A DNA stretch of 64,000 nt, taken from Nomia melanderi. Taxonomy: Eukaryota > Arthropoda > Insecta > Hymenoptera > Halictidae. Made by a program: the position numbers and the translations under genes. Each line of letters opens with the position of its first letter. The stretch's first letter is position 1. The notes below the pieces were generated by a model. The model had not been told where the DNA came from, ran no database searches, and saw only the letters and a program-made list of their open reading frames with translations. This document shows, piece by piece, positions 1 through 11,194 of the stretch. The DNA lies in NCBI RefSeq assembly GCF_051020985.1, contig NC_134999.1, positions 22,353,160-22,417,159 on the forward strand, given 5' to 3'.

Positions 1-894
1 ATTTATGTTAATAGTTATATTTTTATATTTATATTTTATAACTACATTGACAGTTATATTATTATATTTATATTTCATAATTATATTAATAATTATATTA
101 TTACATTAACAATTACTTTCTACAAAATAATACTAAATTTAACATTTTTTTTTTATTGTGCAACTATTAATGTCAATCAGAGAAACGTTGGAATTAAACA
201 ATATTCTTACCTAAAAAAATAATAATAATAATAATAAATAAGTAAAAATAAAAGTTACATTTATTACTCTATTACATTTACCTTTTAAAATTATATTGAT
301 AATTATATTATTAAATTTAGTATTTCCTTTCTACAAATTAACACTAAAATAAAAATTTTTAGTTACTGCCGCTATTAACATCCACCACCAAACCAACAGA
401 CTCAAACACCATTCTAACCTAAAAAAAGCTTAATCCCCATATTCACCACTGTCACTTGTATCCAGCGTTGTCTGAAATAAAAGCATAAGAGGCATTACAA
501 AAGGATAGAGGGACCAGTCGTATGGCTTGCAATCCAATTACAAGGGACCGCTAATTGGTGGATCTGTGTTCACTTATAAACGATACTTAAGATCTCCAAT
601 GATTTATATAATAACCTTAAATCCAGCAGCATTTAATTGGATCAGCAGATATCGCTGCGCTCATCCTTGCACAGAATCCAATTTAATGTAAACGCATTCT
701 ACGAAGAATCCAATTACATGCGACGAACCTGCTTTCTCTGAGGAGGCGCAGTGTATTTCTAATATTTAAGAAGTTCCACTGTTTGTTCCTGGCGAATGTC
801 AAACTATACTGCAACTGCAGTGAGCAATTGTTGTACTTGGCATGAATGTAAACAATGAGTTTGTTTGTGAGCTGTTCTGTCGTGGAAATACCTT

Positions 895-1370
895 GACGTA
901 AGGATATTCTGTTTAGTTTCAGTTGTTTCAGTTGCTGCTACGGTTTGTGTTTGTTTAGGAATTGTTTTTCGGTTGCAATCTGTGGAACCGTGTGGAAATA
1001 CCTTTATGTGAAAATATTCTGTTTAGTTTATTCACTTGTTTCAATTGCTACAGCGAGTTTGTGTTCATTGAGGAATTGTTTTTGGTTGCAATTCGTGGAA
1101 CTATATGGAAGTACCTTAACGTAAGGATATTCTGTTTAGATTTTTCAGTTATTTTAGTTGCAACAGCGAATTTGTGTTCATTTAGATATTGTTTTTTGGT
1201 TGCAATTTGTGGAACTGCGTGAAAATATTCTGTTTAGTTTATTCAGTTGTGTCAGTTGCTATGGTTTGTATTTATTGAGGAATTGATTTTTTGATTGCAA
1301 TATGTGAAACTGTGTGAAAAAACCTTTATGTAAAAATATTCTATTTGTTTTTTTCAGTTGTTTCAGTTGC
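895..1370. repeat. Tandem repeat, period about 115 bp, four copies
   Basis: GGAATTGTTTTTCGGTTGCA-like words recur at about 957, 1072, 1184 and 1279, each followed by a GTGGAAC-type word, an ACCTT..GTAA segment and ATTCTGTTTAGTT. The copies are diverged and the last is the weakest. Short open frames crossing it reflect the repeat. Confidence 0.7.
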
Positions 1371-1904
1371 TATATTCCACATTTTAAAATATAGTATATA
1401 TATTACCACTAACTATTATAGTGACTAAATATTATTAACAAATGATTAACAAATTGTTAAACATTCAAACAATATTAAAACAATATTAAACAATATCAAA
1501 CAATATTAAACAATATTTCTCAATAACACTCCAAAAGGAATTTACATATTTATTTCATTCACAAAATAACAATAAACATTCTCCCATTTACTAATTGTTC
1601 CCAGAAACGAGAACATTCTCGACTCGATTTTTTCTGCCACAACTATCGGTTTTCCACAGTGAAACACGAATTACATCCAATTTCCACTGAAAAGAAAAAA
1701 ATTCAGGCGGCTAGGTACGACAATAAATTTCCGACGACGAGGAATAATACTCTCCTTATTTATTTTCCTGGGGTTCCAAGTTGTTTCTGCGAAACTTGTT
1801 CCTTTTTCAACGTAGTGCTAAGTGCGTGCATTTGCAAATTACAAAGTAAACTCGACTGTTATAGGCTTCTGCGCCATCTTATGACTATAGTAGTGTTCAA
1901 AAGC

Positions 1905-2215
1905 TTTTTAAAATGGAAAATTTTCGTTTTGTAAGAAATACTATAAAAATGGGAAATATTTTATTGGCCTCAAATTAATTGGCCTAATAGGTAAAACTTA
2001 AAATGAAAATTTAAAAAAAATTTTTTTTCAAAATGAAAAATGTTCGTTTTATAAGAGAAACCATAAAAATGGGAAATATTTGATTGGCTTCAAATTCTGA
2101 AACGAAAATCTAGTAGTTGAAATTTCGAATGAAAAGTAAAAAAGAAAGATTTTTTTAAATATAAAAACTTTTTAAAAGAGAAATCCTAAAAAAGAGAAAT
2201 ATTTGTCGCAAACAA
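1905..2215. repeat. AT-rich tandem repeat, period about 121 bp
   Basis: Two clear copies start at about 1909 and 2030 (AAAATGnAAAATnTTCGTTTT, then AAAAATGGGAAATATTT, then TTGGCnTCAAATT). A third, diverged copy starts at about 2156. Confidence 0.6.
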
Positions 2216-2279
2216 ATGGTTCAATTAGTCAAACAAAACGTAGTTTCCCTTTTTTTTATTAATTGAGCAATTGATATAT

Positions 2280-2465
2280 TGACACAGTCTAAAAATCCTA
2301 ACCTCACTTTTTTTCATCCCACGTGTTTTATATATTAATAATTAAAATCTAAAAATCTGAAAATCCTAACTTCACTTTCCTTCATCCCACGTGTTTTATA
2401 TATCAGTAATTAAAATCTAAAAATCCTAACCTCACGTTCTTTCATCCCACGTGTTTTATATATCA
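2280..2465. repeat. Tandem repeat (about 60-68 bp) with a CACGTG E-box in each copy
   Basis: Three copies of AAAATCTAAAAATCCTAAC, CTCAC, TTCATCCCACGTGTTTTATA. CACGTG lies at 2320-2325, 2388-2393 and 2448-2453. The array decays on its right into AAAAATCT-type low complexity up to about 2690. Confidence 0.7.
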
Positions 2466-2469
2466 GTAA

Positions 2470-2695
2470 TAAAAATCTAAAAATCTAAAAATTAAAAAAT
2501 TAAAAAATTAAAAAATTAAAAAATTTAAAGATCTAAAGATCAAAAAATCAAAAAACCTAAAAATTTAAGAATCTAAGAATCTAAAAATCTAAAAATGTCA
2601 AAATCTAGAAATCTCAAAATCTCAAAATTCAAAAATTCAAAAATCTAAAAATCTAAAAATCTAAGAATCTAAAAATGTCATCTCTAGAAATCTCA
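2470..2695. repeat. Low-complexity AAAAATCT repeat
   Basis: Short degenerate units of 8-10 bp (AAAAATCTAA and variants) run without interruption; no gene signal. Confidence 0.7.
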
Positions 2696-2699
2696 GAAT

Positions 2700-3165
2700 C
2701 CACCCCCCACCCCCTCCACACAACCCCGAACATCCTCAGAAAGGCGTTCCTACAGAAACTAAAATAAATCGCCAACCCAACCCCAAGCTGCTTCGTCCCA
2801 CGTGCACGTATCCCTAATGAAATAAAAATCCCGTTCTTATCTTTTATCCGCGGGATCTCTTCCGGCCGTTTCATGAATACTTGAGCCGCGCTCCTCCGTC
2901 GCGTTCGTCGCTTTTCCCGTGCGCCACGGTCGAGCGAGCATCGGGGCCGGGCTGGGACGGAATTCCGCGTAAGTTCGCCGATATTCCCGCGAGTAATTTT
3001 CTAAAAAGGACAAAAGTCTGTTCCGCGGGGCGGCCGAACGTCTTCGTCATTTCCGGGATGTTGTACAAAGCCGCCTATCGATCAGCTCTTTTATCGATGC
3101 CGGCGGATAGGTTAGGGGAACTATGCATAAGGACACGGGGCACGTATAGTCATGCTAAAAAGTTA
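2700..3165. other. GC-rich island, candidate conserved non-coding element
   Basis: An abrupt rise in GC and CpG in an AT-rich setting (for example CCGCGGGATCTCTTCCGGCC near 2850). Open frames exist on both strands at once, as expected for stop-poor GC-rich DNA, and I recognise no protein. A CACGTG occurs at 2799-2804. Regulatory function is only an inference from composition. Confidence 0.35.
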
Positions 3166-3259
3166 CCTCAGAGATTGTTTTTTTTTTGGAATGGATGCAT
3201 TGATTTTCGAAGAAAAATGTTTTGCGTTTCTTGTTTTTTGTTTTCGTGTTTTAAGGTAG

Positions 3260-3640
3260 ATGTTTGTTATACATGTTTATTTATATTTAGACAATCTTTT
3301 TTTATTATTTATTTATATTTAAATACAGTCTCTATTGTTTATTTATAATTAAATAGTCTTTTTTTATTGTTCATTTATATTTAAATACAGTCTTTTTTAT
3401 TACTTATTTATATTTAAACACAGTCTTTTTTTATTATTCATTTATATTTAAATATAGTCTTTTATTATTATTTATTTATACTTGGACACAGTCTTTTATT
3501 ATTGTTTATTCATGTTTGGACGCAGTCTTTTTTTTATTATTTATTTATATTTCGATACAGTCTTTTTTATTACTTATTTATATTTAAATACAGCCTTTTT
3601 TATTACTTATTAATATTTTTGAAAAGTCTTTATTGCGCAA
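3260..3640. repeat. T-rich minisatellite, period about 35-40 bp, about ten copies
   Basis: Units of TTATTTATATTTAAATACAG followed by TCTTTTTTTATTA recur throughout, with small length changes. The Phe/Tyr/Leu-rich open frames here are repeat-encoded and not genes. Confidence 0.8.
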
Positions 3641-3759
3641 GGAAAGTTCCAAAAATAATCTGGCCAGTCAAAAGTTTATTATTATTATTATTTATTATTT
3701 ATTTTTAAAGCAATATGTATGAAGAATAGATGATAGTATTTTTTAATAGTACCATCTCT

Positions 3760-4470
3760 TGTAATATGTCCTCCATATATCATAGTAATGAAAAGTCCTT
3801 AAAGTCTTTATTGTGTTTGTTATTATTATTATTATTTATTTTGTACTTTCAGAGAAATATGTATGAAAAATAGATGGAATTATTTTTTTACAATATCCTC
3901 TTCTGCAATATTTAGTCTTCTATGCATCACAATAACAAAACGTCCTTAAAGTCTTTTTTTACACAATAAGGACTCCAAGCACGTTTTGTTATTATAATGT
4001 ATAAAGGAGATATGTTAGAATACTGTTAAAAAGTAACACCATCCTTTTTTTATTCACAATAAAGATTTCAAGGACTTCTTTCATTCACAATAAAGACTTC
4101 AAGGACCTTTTTCGTTCACAATAAAGACTTAAAAGACTCTTTTTACACAGTAAAGACTTCAAGGACTATTTCCTTCAAAATAAAGACTTCAAGGACTTTT
4201 TAAAATCACAATAAAGACTTCAAGGACTTTTTAAAATCACAATAAAGACTTGAAGAACTTTTTTCATTCACAATAAAGATTTCAAGGGCTTTTCATTCAC
4301 AATAAAGACTTGAAGGACTTTTTAAATTCACATTAAAGACTTCAAGGACTTTATCGTGTAAAAGAAAGTCCTTCAAGTCTTTATTGTGTAAAAAGAGTCC
4401 GTCAAGTCTTTATTGTGTAAAAAGAGTCTTTGAAATCTTTATTGTATAAAAAGAGTCCTTAAAGTCTTCA
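3760..4470. repeat. Minisatellite with internal strand switch (AATAAAGACTTCAAGGAC unit)
   Basis: From about 4020 to 4350 the unit reads CACAATAAAGACTTCAAGGA plus a T-rich tract (period about 30 bp, about ten copies). From about 4355 to 4460 it reads in the opposite orientation (GTCCTTCAAGTCTTTATTGT). Isolated reverse-oriented copies also lie at about 3790-3830 and 3940-3990, the latter within an imperfect inverted repeat. The arrays can fold back on one another. Confidence 0.75.
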
Positions 4471-4515
4471 TGGTGTGAAAAATAATCCGGCCCGGAACTT
4501 TTGAACGCTACTGTA
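4455..4515 (-). mobile_element. Tc1/mariner-like terminal sequence relic
   Basis: Read on the minus strand it begins TACAGTAGCGTTCAAAAGTT, the layout of many Tc1-type ends (TACAGT..., then CAAAAGTTT). A related, same-orientation copy of the inner part lies at 3640-3682 (AATAATCTGGCCAGTCAAAA). No transposase reading frame is visible nearby. Confidence 0.35.
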
Positions 4516-4715
4516 CATACATACCTGCACGGGTGACAATCGAAAATCGATCGGTACTTCGGCCTTAATGAAACGTGGCATATTAAACGTCTTAACGGGT
4601 CCAAGGATCGTGTATCCTCGATTCCCACGCACGCCTAACCCCTGTAGCAATTAACGTGTTCCTTTTCGGTTAGATTTTTCCTGTCACGTCCACCTGTCGG
4701 GTTCATTAGGAACTA

Positions 4716-4752
4716 CAGTGGGTCGCATTAATATTCGGACACCGTGTAGTGA
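4716..4752 (+). mobile_element. Tc1/mariner-like terminal sequence, solo end
   Basis: TACAGTGGGTCGCATTAATA followed by TTCGGACACC resembles the outer end of insect Tc1/mariner elements. I did not find its inverted partner in the window, so it is either an old solo end or a coincidence. Confidence 0.3.
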
Positions 4753-4929
4753 TTTTTCTAGTGAGAAACTTCTGATAATGAAAATACAATAGAAATGTAA
4801 AAAAAGATAAACTGTATAGAAAAGAAGGCATGTGCTGTCGAATGTTAATAATGAGACGAAAGTACCAAGTTCCGTGCAACGAATGGTACATCTATAATTT
4901 TTATTATGTGCCTTATTTGAGTTATATAA

Positions 4930-5335
4930 AATACAATAAAAGTAAAATAAAATAAAATAAAAGTAACATAAAAACAATAAAAATAAAATAAAACGAAAGT
5001 AAAATAAAATAGAATAAAATGAAAGTTACATAAAAAACAATAAAAATAAAATAAAACGAAAGTAAAATAAAATAGAATAAAATGAAAGTTAAATAAATAT
5101 GACATAAATAATAAAAGTAAGTTAAAGTTAAGTCAAATAAAGTTTATTTTCAACAAAATAAAAGTTGAATAAAATAAAACGAAAGTAAAATAAAATAGAA
5201 TAAAATGAAAGTTAAATAAATATGAAATAAATAATAAAAGTAAGTTAAAGTTAAGTCAAATAAAGTTTATTTCAAATGAAATGAAAGCAAAATAAAATAA
5301 AATGAAATTAAAATAAAAGTTAAATAAAATAAAAT
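4930..5335. repeat. A-rich tandem repeat (AAAATAAAACGAAAGT family, longer unit about 118 bp)
   Basis: Short AAAATAAAAT units are organised in a higher-order repeat of about 118 bp (AAAACGAAAGTAAAATAAAA ... GTTAAAGTTAAGTCAAATAA ... AGTTTATTT) with two good copies at about 5050-5160 and 5165-5275 and partial copies on each side. Phe-rich minus-strand frames here are repeat-encoded. Confidence 0.7.
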
Positions 5336-5510
5336 AAGAACCATTAAATTAAAATTTACGAGAGCAATCTGTTATTGCAACACAAAGTACGTGTCGAGCA
5401 CTATAATCAGTTTTAACACTGGTAAAAGTAGTTTCTCTACTTAGAACAGGTGAAATGGCACGGAATTTCCCTGAGGTATCCGGGAATCAACGTCCGTTAA
5501 ATTATACAAG

Positions 5511-5534
5511 GTGAGACCATATTTATGGTCTCAC
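5511..5534. repeat. Perfect short palindrome (11 bp arms, 2 bp centre)
   Basis: GTGAGACCATA and TATGGTCTCAC are exact reverse complements separated by TT. The sequence stands alone and contains two BsaI-type GGTCTC/GAGACC words. Function unknown. Confidence 0.7.
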
Positions 5535-5990
5535 AAGAAACTCTCTGAAAACAAAGTTACGCTGTTTTAATGGAGCTTTAATGTTCCTTAAATGGAGCCA
5601 CGTACTTTCAGAAAGCATACAAGATATAAACATGTGTCATTCCGTTAATCTCGGTTTTAAAATATTTACATTAACAATGAAACCGCCAGATTTGTCAAAT
5701 TGAGGTTAGAATTGAATTTTAGAATTTTTCGTTTGCAAGTTTTTAAATGATGACAGGGCTTTTGTGAAAAATTGTGAAATAAATTTATGTATTTGTACAG
5801 ATGCAACAATAATTTGTGTATTTGTTTATGTAAAATTTTGAATAAATTCATTACTGTTGCTTGATATGATTTTTTAGATATGTACTTCGTTTCAGTGCAA
5901 TTAAAATGTTTTGTTTTATAGGGAACTTAGATAGTTAGCGTTTCGAAGGATACCTTTGTATTGTTATTGATTTATTATTATTATTTGTTG

Positions 5991-6280
5991 CCTTCTCAAA
6001 TGTAATACCGATGGATTGCTGACATTTTTCTGATTAAAATGAGTCCAAACACGATGGGAATCGGAGTGGTTTTACGATTTCATGGAAACGCGCCTTTAGT
6101 TTCGTCAATTATACTAAATCGATAAAACTGGTCCGATTCCCATCGTGTTTGGGCTCATTTTAATCAGCAGAATTCCAGCAATTCAATGACATCACATTTG
6201 AGAAGGTAAGGTGTAAGTTACTACAATCGAAATTTTCTTCATTGCATATATAACCTTACCTTCTCAATCATAATACCAAA
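5991..6280 (-). repeat. Hairpin-family locus 1 (one unit plus spacer)
   Basis: A complete imperfect palindrome, 5991-6210: CCTTCTCAAATGTA outer end, core AATGAGTCCAAACACGATGG, loop, then the reverse-complement arm ending TTTGAGAAGGTAAGG. The loop reads in reverse orientation (GGAAACGCGCCTTTAGTTTC). It is followed by the family spacer (TTTTCTTCATTGCAT) and the beginning of another outer end (CCTTACCTTCTCAATCATAA). Confidence 0.85.
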
Positions 6281-6380
6281 CACTTCCTAACCTAAAAAAA
6301 AAACAAAGTAAATCCTCGAACAACTAAAAACAATATTATTCCATTAAAATTCACGAAAATAAAAAAATAACTAAAAATCA
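6281..6380 (-). repeat. Copy of a GGTTAGGAAGCATTT dispersed repeat (inverted)
   Basis: On the minus strand it reads AGGATTTACTTTG, a T-run, AGGTTAGGAAGTGTTTGG, and matches plus-strand copies at 7320-7410, 7470-7560 and 48055-48140. Each of these lies near a hairpin-family locus, so it may belong to a larger composite element. Confidence 0.5.
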
Positions 6381-6394
6381 TTTGAATCTCATTG

Positions 6395-6880
6395 GCTTCC
6401 GAGCAATTCAAATGGCAGCCCGTTGTTTGGCTAAGATAATGATCGGTACGCGAGGCTATAACCTGAGACCGTCGATCCAATTAAACTTCCGGAACATTCT
6501 TCGGGAACTTGTAAATTCCAAGATACGCGGCCGCTTTTAATTCGAAGTCGAAGCAGTGCGATGATTTAAACGAGCCCCGGCGAAATAAATCAACAGTATC
6601 TTCGCACGCAAAATTACCAGCACTATCGGTATGCAAATGCCGGGCATATGGAGTGGTATTGTACAACCGACTGCGCCAGACGTGCCGGGACATTGTGCAT
6701 GTAAATTGAGAAACTACCGTTCTACATGGTCGTAGATTTTTCGACCTATATCGAGCGTATTCTACGACCCACGTGTACAACCGCAGTGATTCGGAAATAC
6801 CACGGGGCAATCAAGTTGTTTTTCGAAATTGTCGTTGTAGAATGCACAGTTGTAGATTGTTTAATTTTTTATGTGGAAGT
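6395..6880. other. GC-balanced single-copy island between inverted hairpin loci
   Basis: Moderately GC-rich sequence enclosed by hairpin loci 1 and 2. Frames are open on both strands (for example minus 6481-6810) but no domain is recognisable. Candidate non-coding element. Confidence 0.3.
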
Positions 6881-6892
6881 GTCTGATTTAGG

Positions 6893-7213
6893 AAATAATG
6901 TTACCAGTGAATTGCTGAGATCGTGCCGATTAAAATGAGTACAAACACGATGGGAATCGGACTAGATTTACGGAATTGATGTAACTAACGAAATTAAAGG
7001 CTGGTTTCCATTAAATCATGAAACTAGTCCGATTTATGTCGTGTTTGGACTCATTTTAATCAGGAGAATCTTAACATACTGTTGGTATTATAATTGAGAA
7101 GGTAAGGTTAAATATGCAGTGAAGAAAATTTCGATTGTAGTAACTTACACCTTACCTTCTCAAATGTGGTGTCATTGAATTGCTGGAATTCTGCTGATTG
7201 AAATGAGTCCATT
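6893..7213 (+). repeat. Hairpin-family locus 2 (one unit plus truncated unit)
   Basis: Complete unit at about 6893-7110 in forward loop orientation, then the spacer, then a truncated unit (7145-7210) that stops at AATGAGTCC and continues into ATTTATTTATTTAAAA. The segment 7084-7210 is closely the reverse complement of 6140-6280, sharing variants (GGAATTCTGCTGATT) not seen in other units, so the two loci are a local inverted duplication. Confidence 0.85.
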
Positions 7214-7314
7214 TATTTATTTAAAACCATTCATCTATTTTTGTGTAATTGTTTCAGACTTTTGGATATTTTCTGATTTTTGTAAATTTTAATGGAATGA
7301 ATAATACTATTTTT

Positions 7315-7565
7315 AGTTATTCAAGGATTTAGTTTTTTTTCTAGGTTAGGATTCATTTCTTTTTATAGCTTTTAAATATGTCCCATAATTATTTCAGAAT
7401 TCAATATAGTTAAGTTGATGTTTGGATATTTTTTGTGAATTTATTAAAATAAATATTTTTCTTAATTATTCAAGGATTTACACTTTTTTTCTAGGTTAGG
7501 AAGCATTTCTTTTTACAACTTCTGTACATGTCATGTAATCATTTCACAAGCCCAAATATTAATTC
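7315..7565 (+). repeat. Two copies of the GGTTAGGAAGCATTT dispersed repeat
   Basis: Copies at about 7320-7410 and 7470-7560 (TTCAAGGATTT, T-run, CTAGGTTAGGA, TTTCTTTTTA, then AATnATTTCA), offset by about 152 bp. Another copy is near 48055. Confidence 0.6.
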
Positions 7566-10049
7566 TCTCAAATTTTGTTCCTCGGACTTAACCTTATAGG
7601 CTTCTGAGTTGGTTAAGTTGAGTGGTATTGATTTTATATTTTTTCTAATTGAATGGGATAATGGAGCTGATCATTTAGCCTACATCGGAGCCTCCTGGGA
7701 CTTCTAAAGCAGTAAAGCGGAGTTTCTCAGTCTTTCTTCTTTTATTAGAAGGTTCAATATATCTAAGTGGAACGCTTTTATTTTGCATAATTAAACCAGT
7801 GTCACTGGTCGATTAAAGAATACACACATTACCTTCTAAAGTCGACAGGAAAATAAGTAACAATTATTTGAACTATTCTTCGTAACTCTTCAAATATAAT
7901 TTCTTATGTGAAATGTGAAAACGGTGTTGTTGAAATAAAATTTTATAACTAAATATAATTGCAAGCTAACAGTTTGATATTATATTATAATAAATAAATA
8001 ATATTATATATATTTCAATAGTATTATATTATAATATTCAGTTTTATTGAATCTCTGAATATTAATGGGAAAATAATTTTCAATATTCCTGTTTTCTTTA
8101 CCAGCAGGTGTACGACTACAGAAATTAATATGCAACTAAATATTTAAAGACCTACACCGCTTTTATTTATTTAATCTGTACACTGTGCGTGAAAAGCATT
8201 AGCTTATCGAGTAGTGCTCAAAGGATGTATTTATACCGTTGAAGATAGTGCCCTATATTCGCAGACCTGCACTACGTAATTGACAATGTGTCACTATTAT
8301 TGATTACTCCCCATTAAACTTTCTCCGATAAAAGTTTCTTCAGCTTTAATCAACCTTTTTTCGCTGCACCTTCATAAGTGTGACTATAATTTAAAGTTAC
8401 GTGTGAAGTCCATGAAACGGGACCTTGCAATATGTTTGCAACAAACTTTCGTCCACAAACTAATCCTGACATGCTGGAATACAGTAATTTAAAGTATTTT
8501 TATGCGTTCTATACATTTCTGTGCAAGTTTATATATTATATACATTTCTGTGCGCTTCTGTACATTATATAAATTATAAATTAACCAGATTAATAAGTCA
8601 AGATACAAATTACGAAATTATTAATCACTTTTAATTTGGAAGTCTCACTTTATAATGGTTTTGATTTGAAATTTACTCACGTTATAGTTGTTTCAAATAA
8701 TAGACATTTTATTTGACGAACATGCTTCTAAAATTTTTAAACAAAGTTACAAGTTTCAAAATTTCTTATCAACATTAAAACTTCTACTTCTACGAATCTT
8801 TTAATTTCCCTGTTAATGAAAATGAAGTTATACATTATTTCCTTCAATTTCTGGTCCATGTGGAACCTCAATTTTAAAATACTGTTCATTAATCCATAAT
8901 TAGAACATAATATGATCTATATACATAATAGAACACGATATGAACATAATAATGTTAGAATATAAATTAAAACATAAAAATAAATTACGTTGAATTCATT
9001 GAACATAAAATTTTGCTAATAATACGACTCTATCGTTAAGAGCATGGTCAGTTTTAAGATTATTACTATGTTGAATTTCATGTGGCAGCAGTTTACGACC
9101 TCAATAAAACAAAGTTTGTCTCATAAAGCTCCATGCAGTAAATTTCCATTGTTTACTGTTGTCGTGCACTGACAGATTTTGATAAAAACGTTGATAGCTT
9201 TACGAATAGCTGAAAATAGAAATTTGTATGATGTCGTTGAATTAAAACTATTTCATGCTTCTGTTAACGTCTTCATTAACGTGCCATACATCCAGCCAGA
9301 ATCGTGAGTTCTCAAACAATTATTTATTTATTTATTTACTCAGTTATTTTGAGTTGATAATATGTTTAATCATAAGTATTCATTATTCTTAGGTGAAGTA
9401 TGACATTTTTGCAATTAATGTAAAGAGAAATCTTGCATGAAACAAGCTGCAGAATTATATAATAATATATTATTAGTTTTAATCTTTTATGTGTTGATGT
9501 ATTATGCAAAATTTAATATTGAATTTCAAGTTTTATAATTTTGCTGTGTTGATTCAAATGACGATTGAGAGTTGCCTCTTGATTTATAAAAAGTAGATCA
9601 ATTTTCAAACGACAAAGAGTGTTATTTTTAATAATTTTGAGGTTACAGCAACATATAAAAATATATAGGAATTTTTTCGAGGTTATGCAACTTACAATAT
9701 AAATGAAGTCGAATCGTGCCATGCATCGACGCAGGAATAATACGCGTTTGAAATTGTAAACATTACTGGGTACGTGGTTTAATTCGTATAATTGCTCATT
9801 CGCATAATCGAGTGTCGAATAATCGATGTTCGAACAAATGAGGTTCCACTGTGTAATTACTGTCCCGATAGTCTTTCCATCACTGATTATCCTGTAATAA
9901 TAGTAATAATAATTATCGTGTTTTAAATGGAGAACAACTTTTTCATAAAAAAATTAATAAAAACAAAATCGATGGATAATAATAATAATAATAGTGTAAC
10001 AAATAATATAGTATCTTATAATAACAATAATGTAACAAACAATATACTA

Positions 10050-10148
10050 TTATTATCATTATCATTGTCATTGTCATTGTCGTCATTGTCGTCATTGTCG
10101 TCATTGTCGTCATTGTCATTGTCATTGTCATTATTATTATTATTACAT
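10050..10148. repeat. Microsatellite (CATTGT/CATTGTCGT)
   Basis: ATTATCATTATCATTGTCAT grades into four CGTCATTGT steps and back to CATTGT and ATT units. Leu/Ser-rich and Met/Thr-rich frames on the two strands are repeat-encoded. Confidence 0.9.
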
Positions 10149-10229
10149 TAGAACTTTGTTATTCTATTTGCTATTATATTAAATGATTCTATTTTCATGA
10201 ACTTGAATTGAAAAATCGCATAGAATGCA

Positions 10230-10720
10230 GACGATTAGGAAAAATCATTAAAATATTGAGAGTGCATTTTATAATATTTGCCAGGAAAAATTCCTTCGCC
10301 GGTGTTGTTATTATTTGTTCTAATTATATCGCCGAACGTTCGAATTTGCATAAAATTCCGGCAGCCGCCGATCGATCCGAAAATACAACGGATAATTGGC
10401 GCCCCGTTTTGGTATGACATGAATTTTTGAAAATCCCGATATTAACGGCGAAAATAGGTTAACGAGATACGATCTTCTCATTCCAGCCGATTCACGCGCC
10501 GTAATTAAAGGGGGGGGGGGGGGCGAATAAAACAGTAACCACTGTTTCGCTTGATTCGAATCGGCCCGGGCGAAATAATATTAACCGAGGAGAGATCATA
10601 AAAGGGGACGTCTATTATCACCGGAATTAATTAAGCCATTTATAAATCGCGAAGATACTCTCGAACGCGTTCGCGGGTTTCATTTAATTCCGATAATGTT
10701 GTCTACGTCACGTGGTATTT
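10230..10720. other. GC-richer island around the G-run, candidate conserved element
   Basis: Balanced-GC, apparently single-copy DNA (CCGGCAGCCGCCGATCGATC near 10360; GCGAAGATACTCTCGAACGC near 10650). No recognisable protein on either strand. Confidence 0.3.
10510..10523. repeat. Homopolymer run of 14 G
   Basis: Fourteen consecutive G between AATTAAA and CGAATAAAAC, inside a GC-rich island. The exact length may be affected by sequencing. Confidence 0.9.
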
Positions 10721-10939
10721 TCATGTTTAATTTGAATGACTGCTGTGTTAAATGTTTCGTATATTATTTATTATGCTGTTGTTGTTATTATTATATGAGT
10801 TTATTGTTTCATTTATTACAATATTGTTGTTGTATAAAATGTTTAAATGTTCAGTATATTATTATTGCCATGTAAAACATTTATTGTTTCCTTTACAGGA
10901 GTATTACTACTGTATTAAATGTTTAGTAAATTATTTATT

Positions 10940-11150
10940 ACACTATTATTATTATTATTATAATCATCATAACCATCATCATCATTGTTATCATCATTAT
11001 TGTCATCAACATCATCACTATCATCATTATCATCATTATTGTCATCAACATCATCACTATCATCATTATCATCATTATTGTCATCAACATCATCATCGTC
11101 ATCATCATTGTCAACATCATCATCATCATGATCATCATTATCATTATTCT
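10940..11150. repeat. CAT/ATC microsatellite with higher-order unit
   Basis: TCATCATTATTGTCATCAAC blocks of about 51 bp repeat three times within a CAT-type array. His-rich and Met-rich open frames here are repeat-encoded. Confidence 0.9.
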
Positions 11151-11194
11151 TAATAGTTAATTAATAGGTTCATCGATTGCTTGTAATCTTATAT

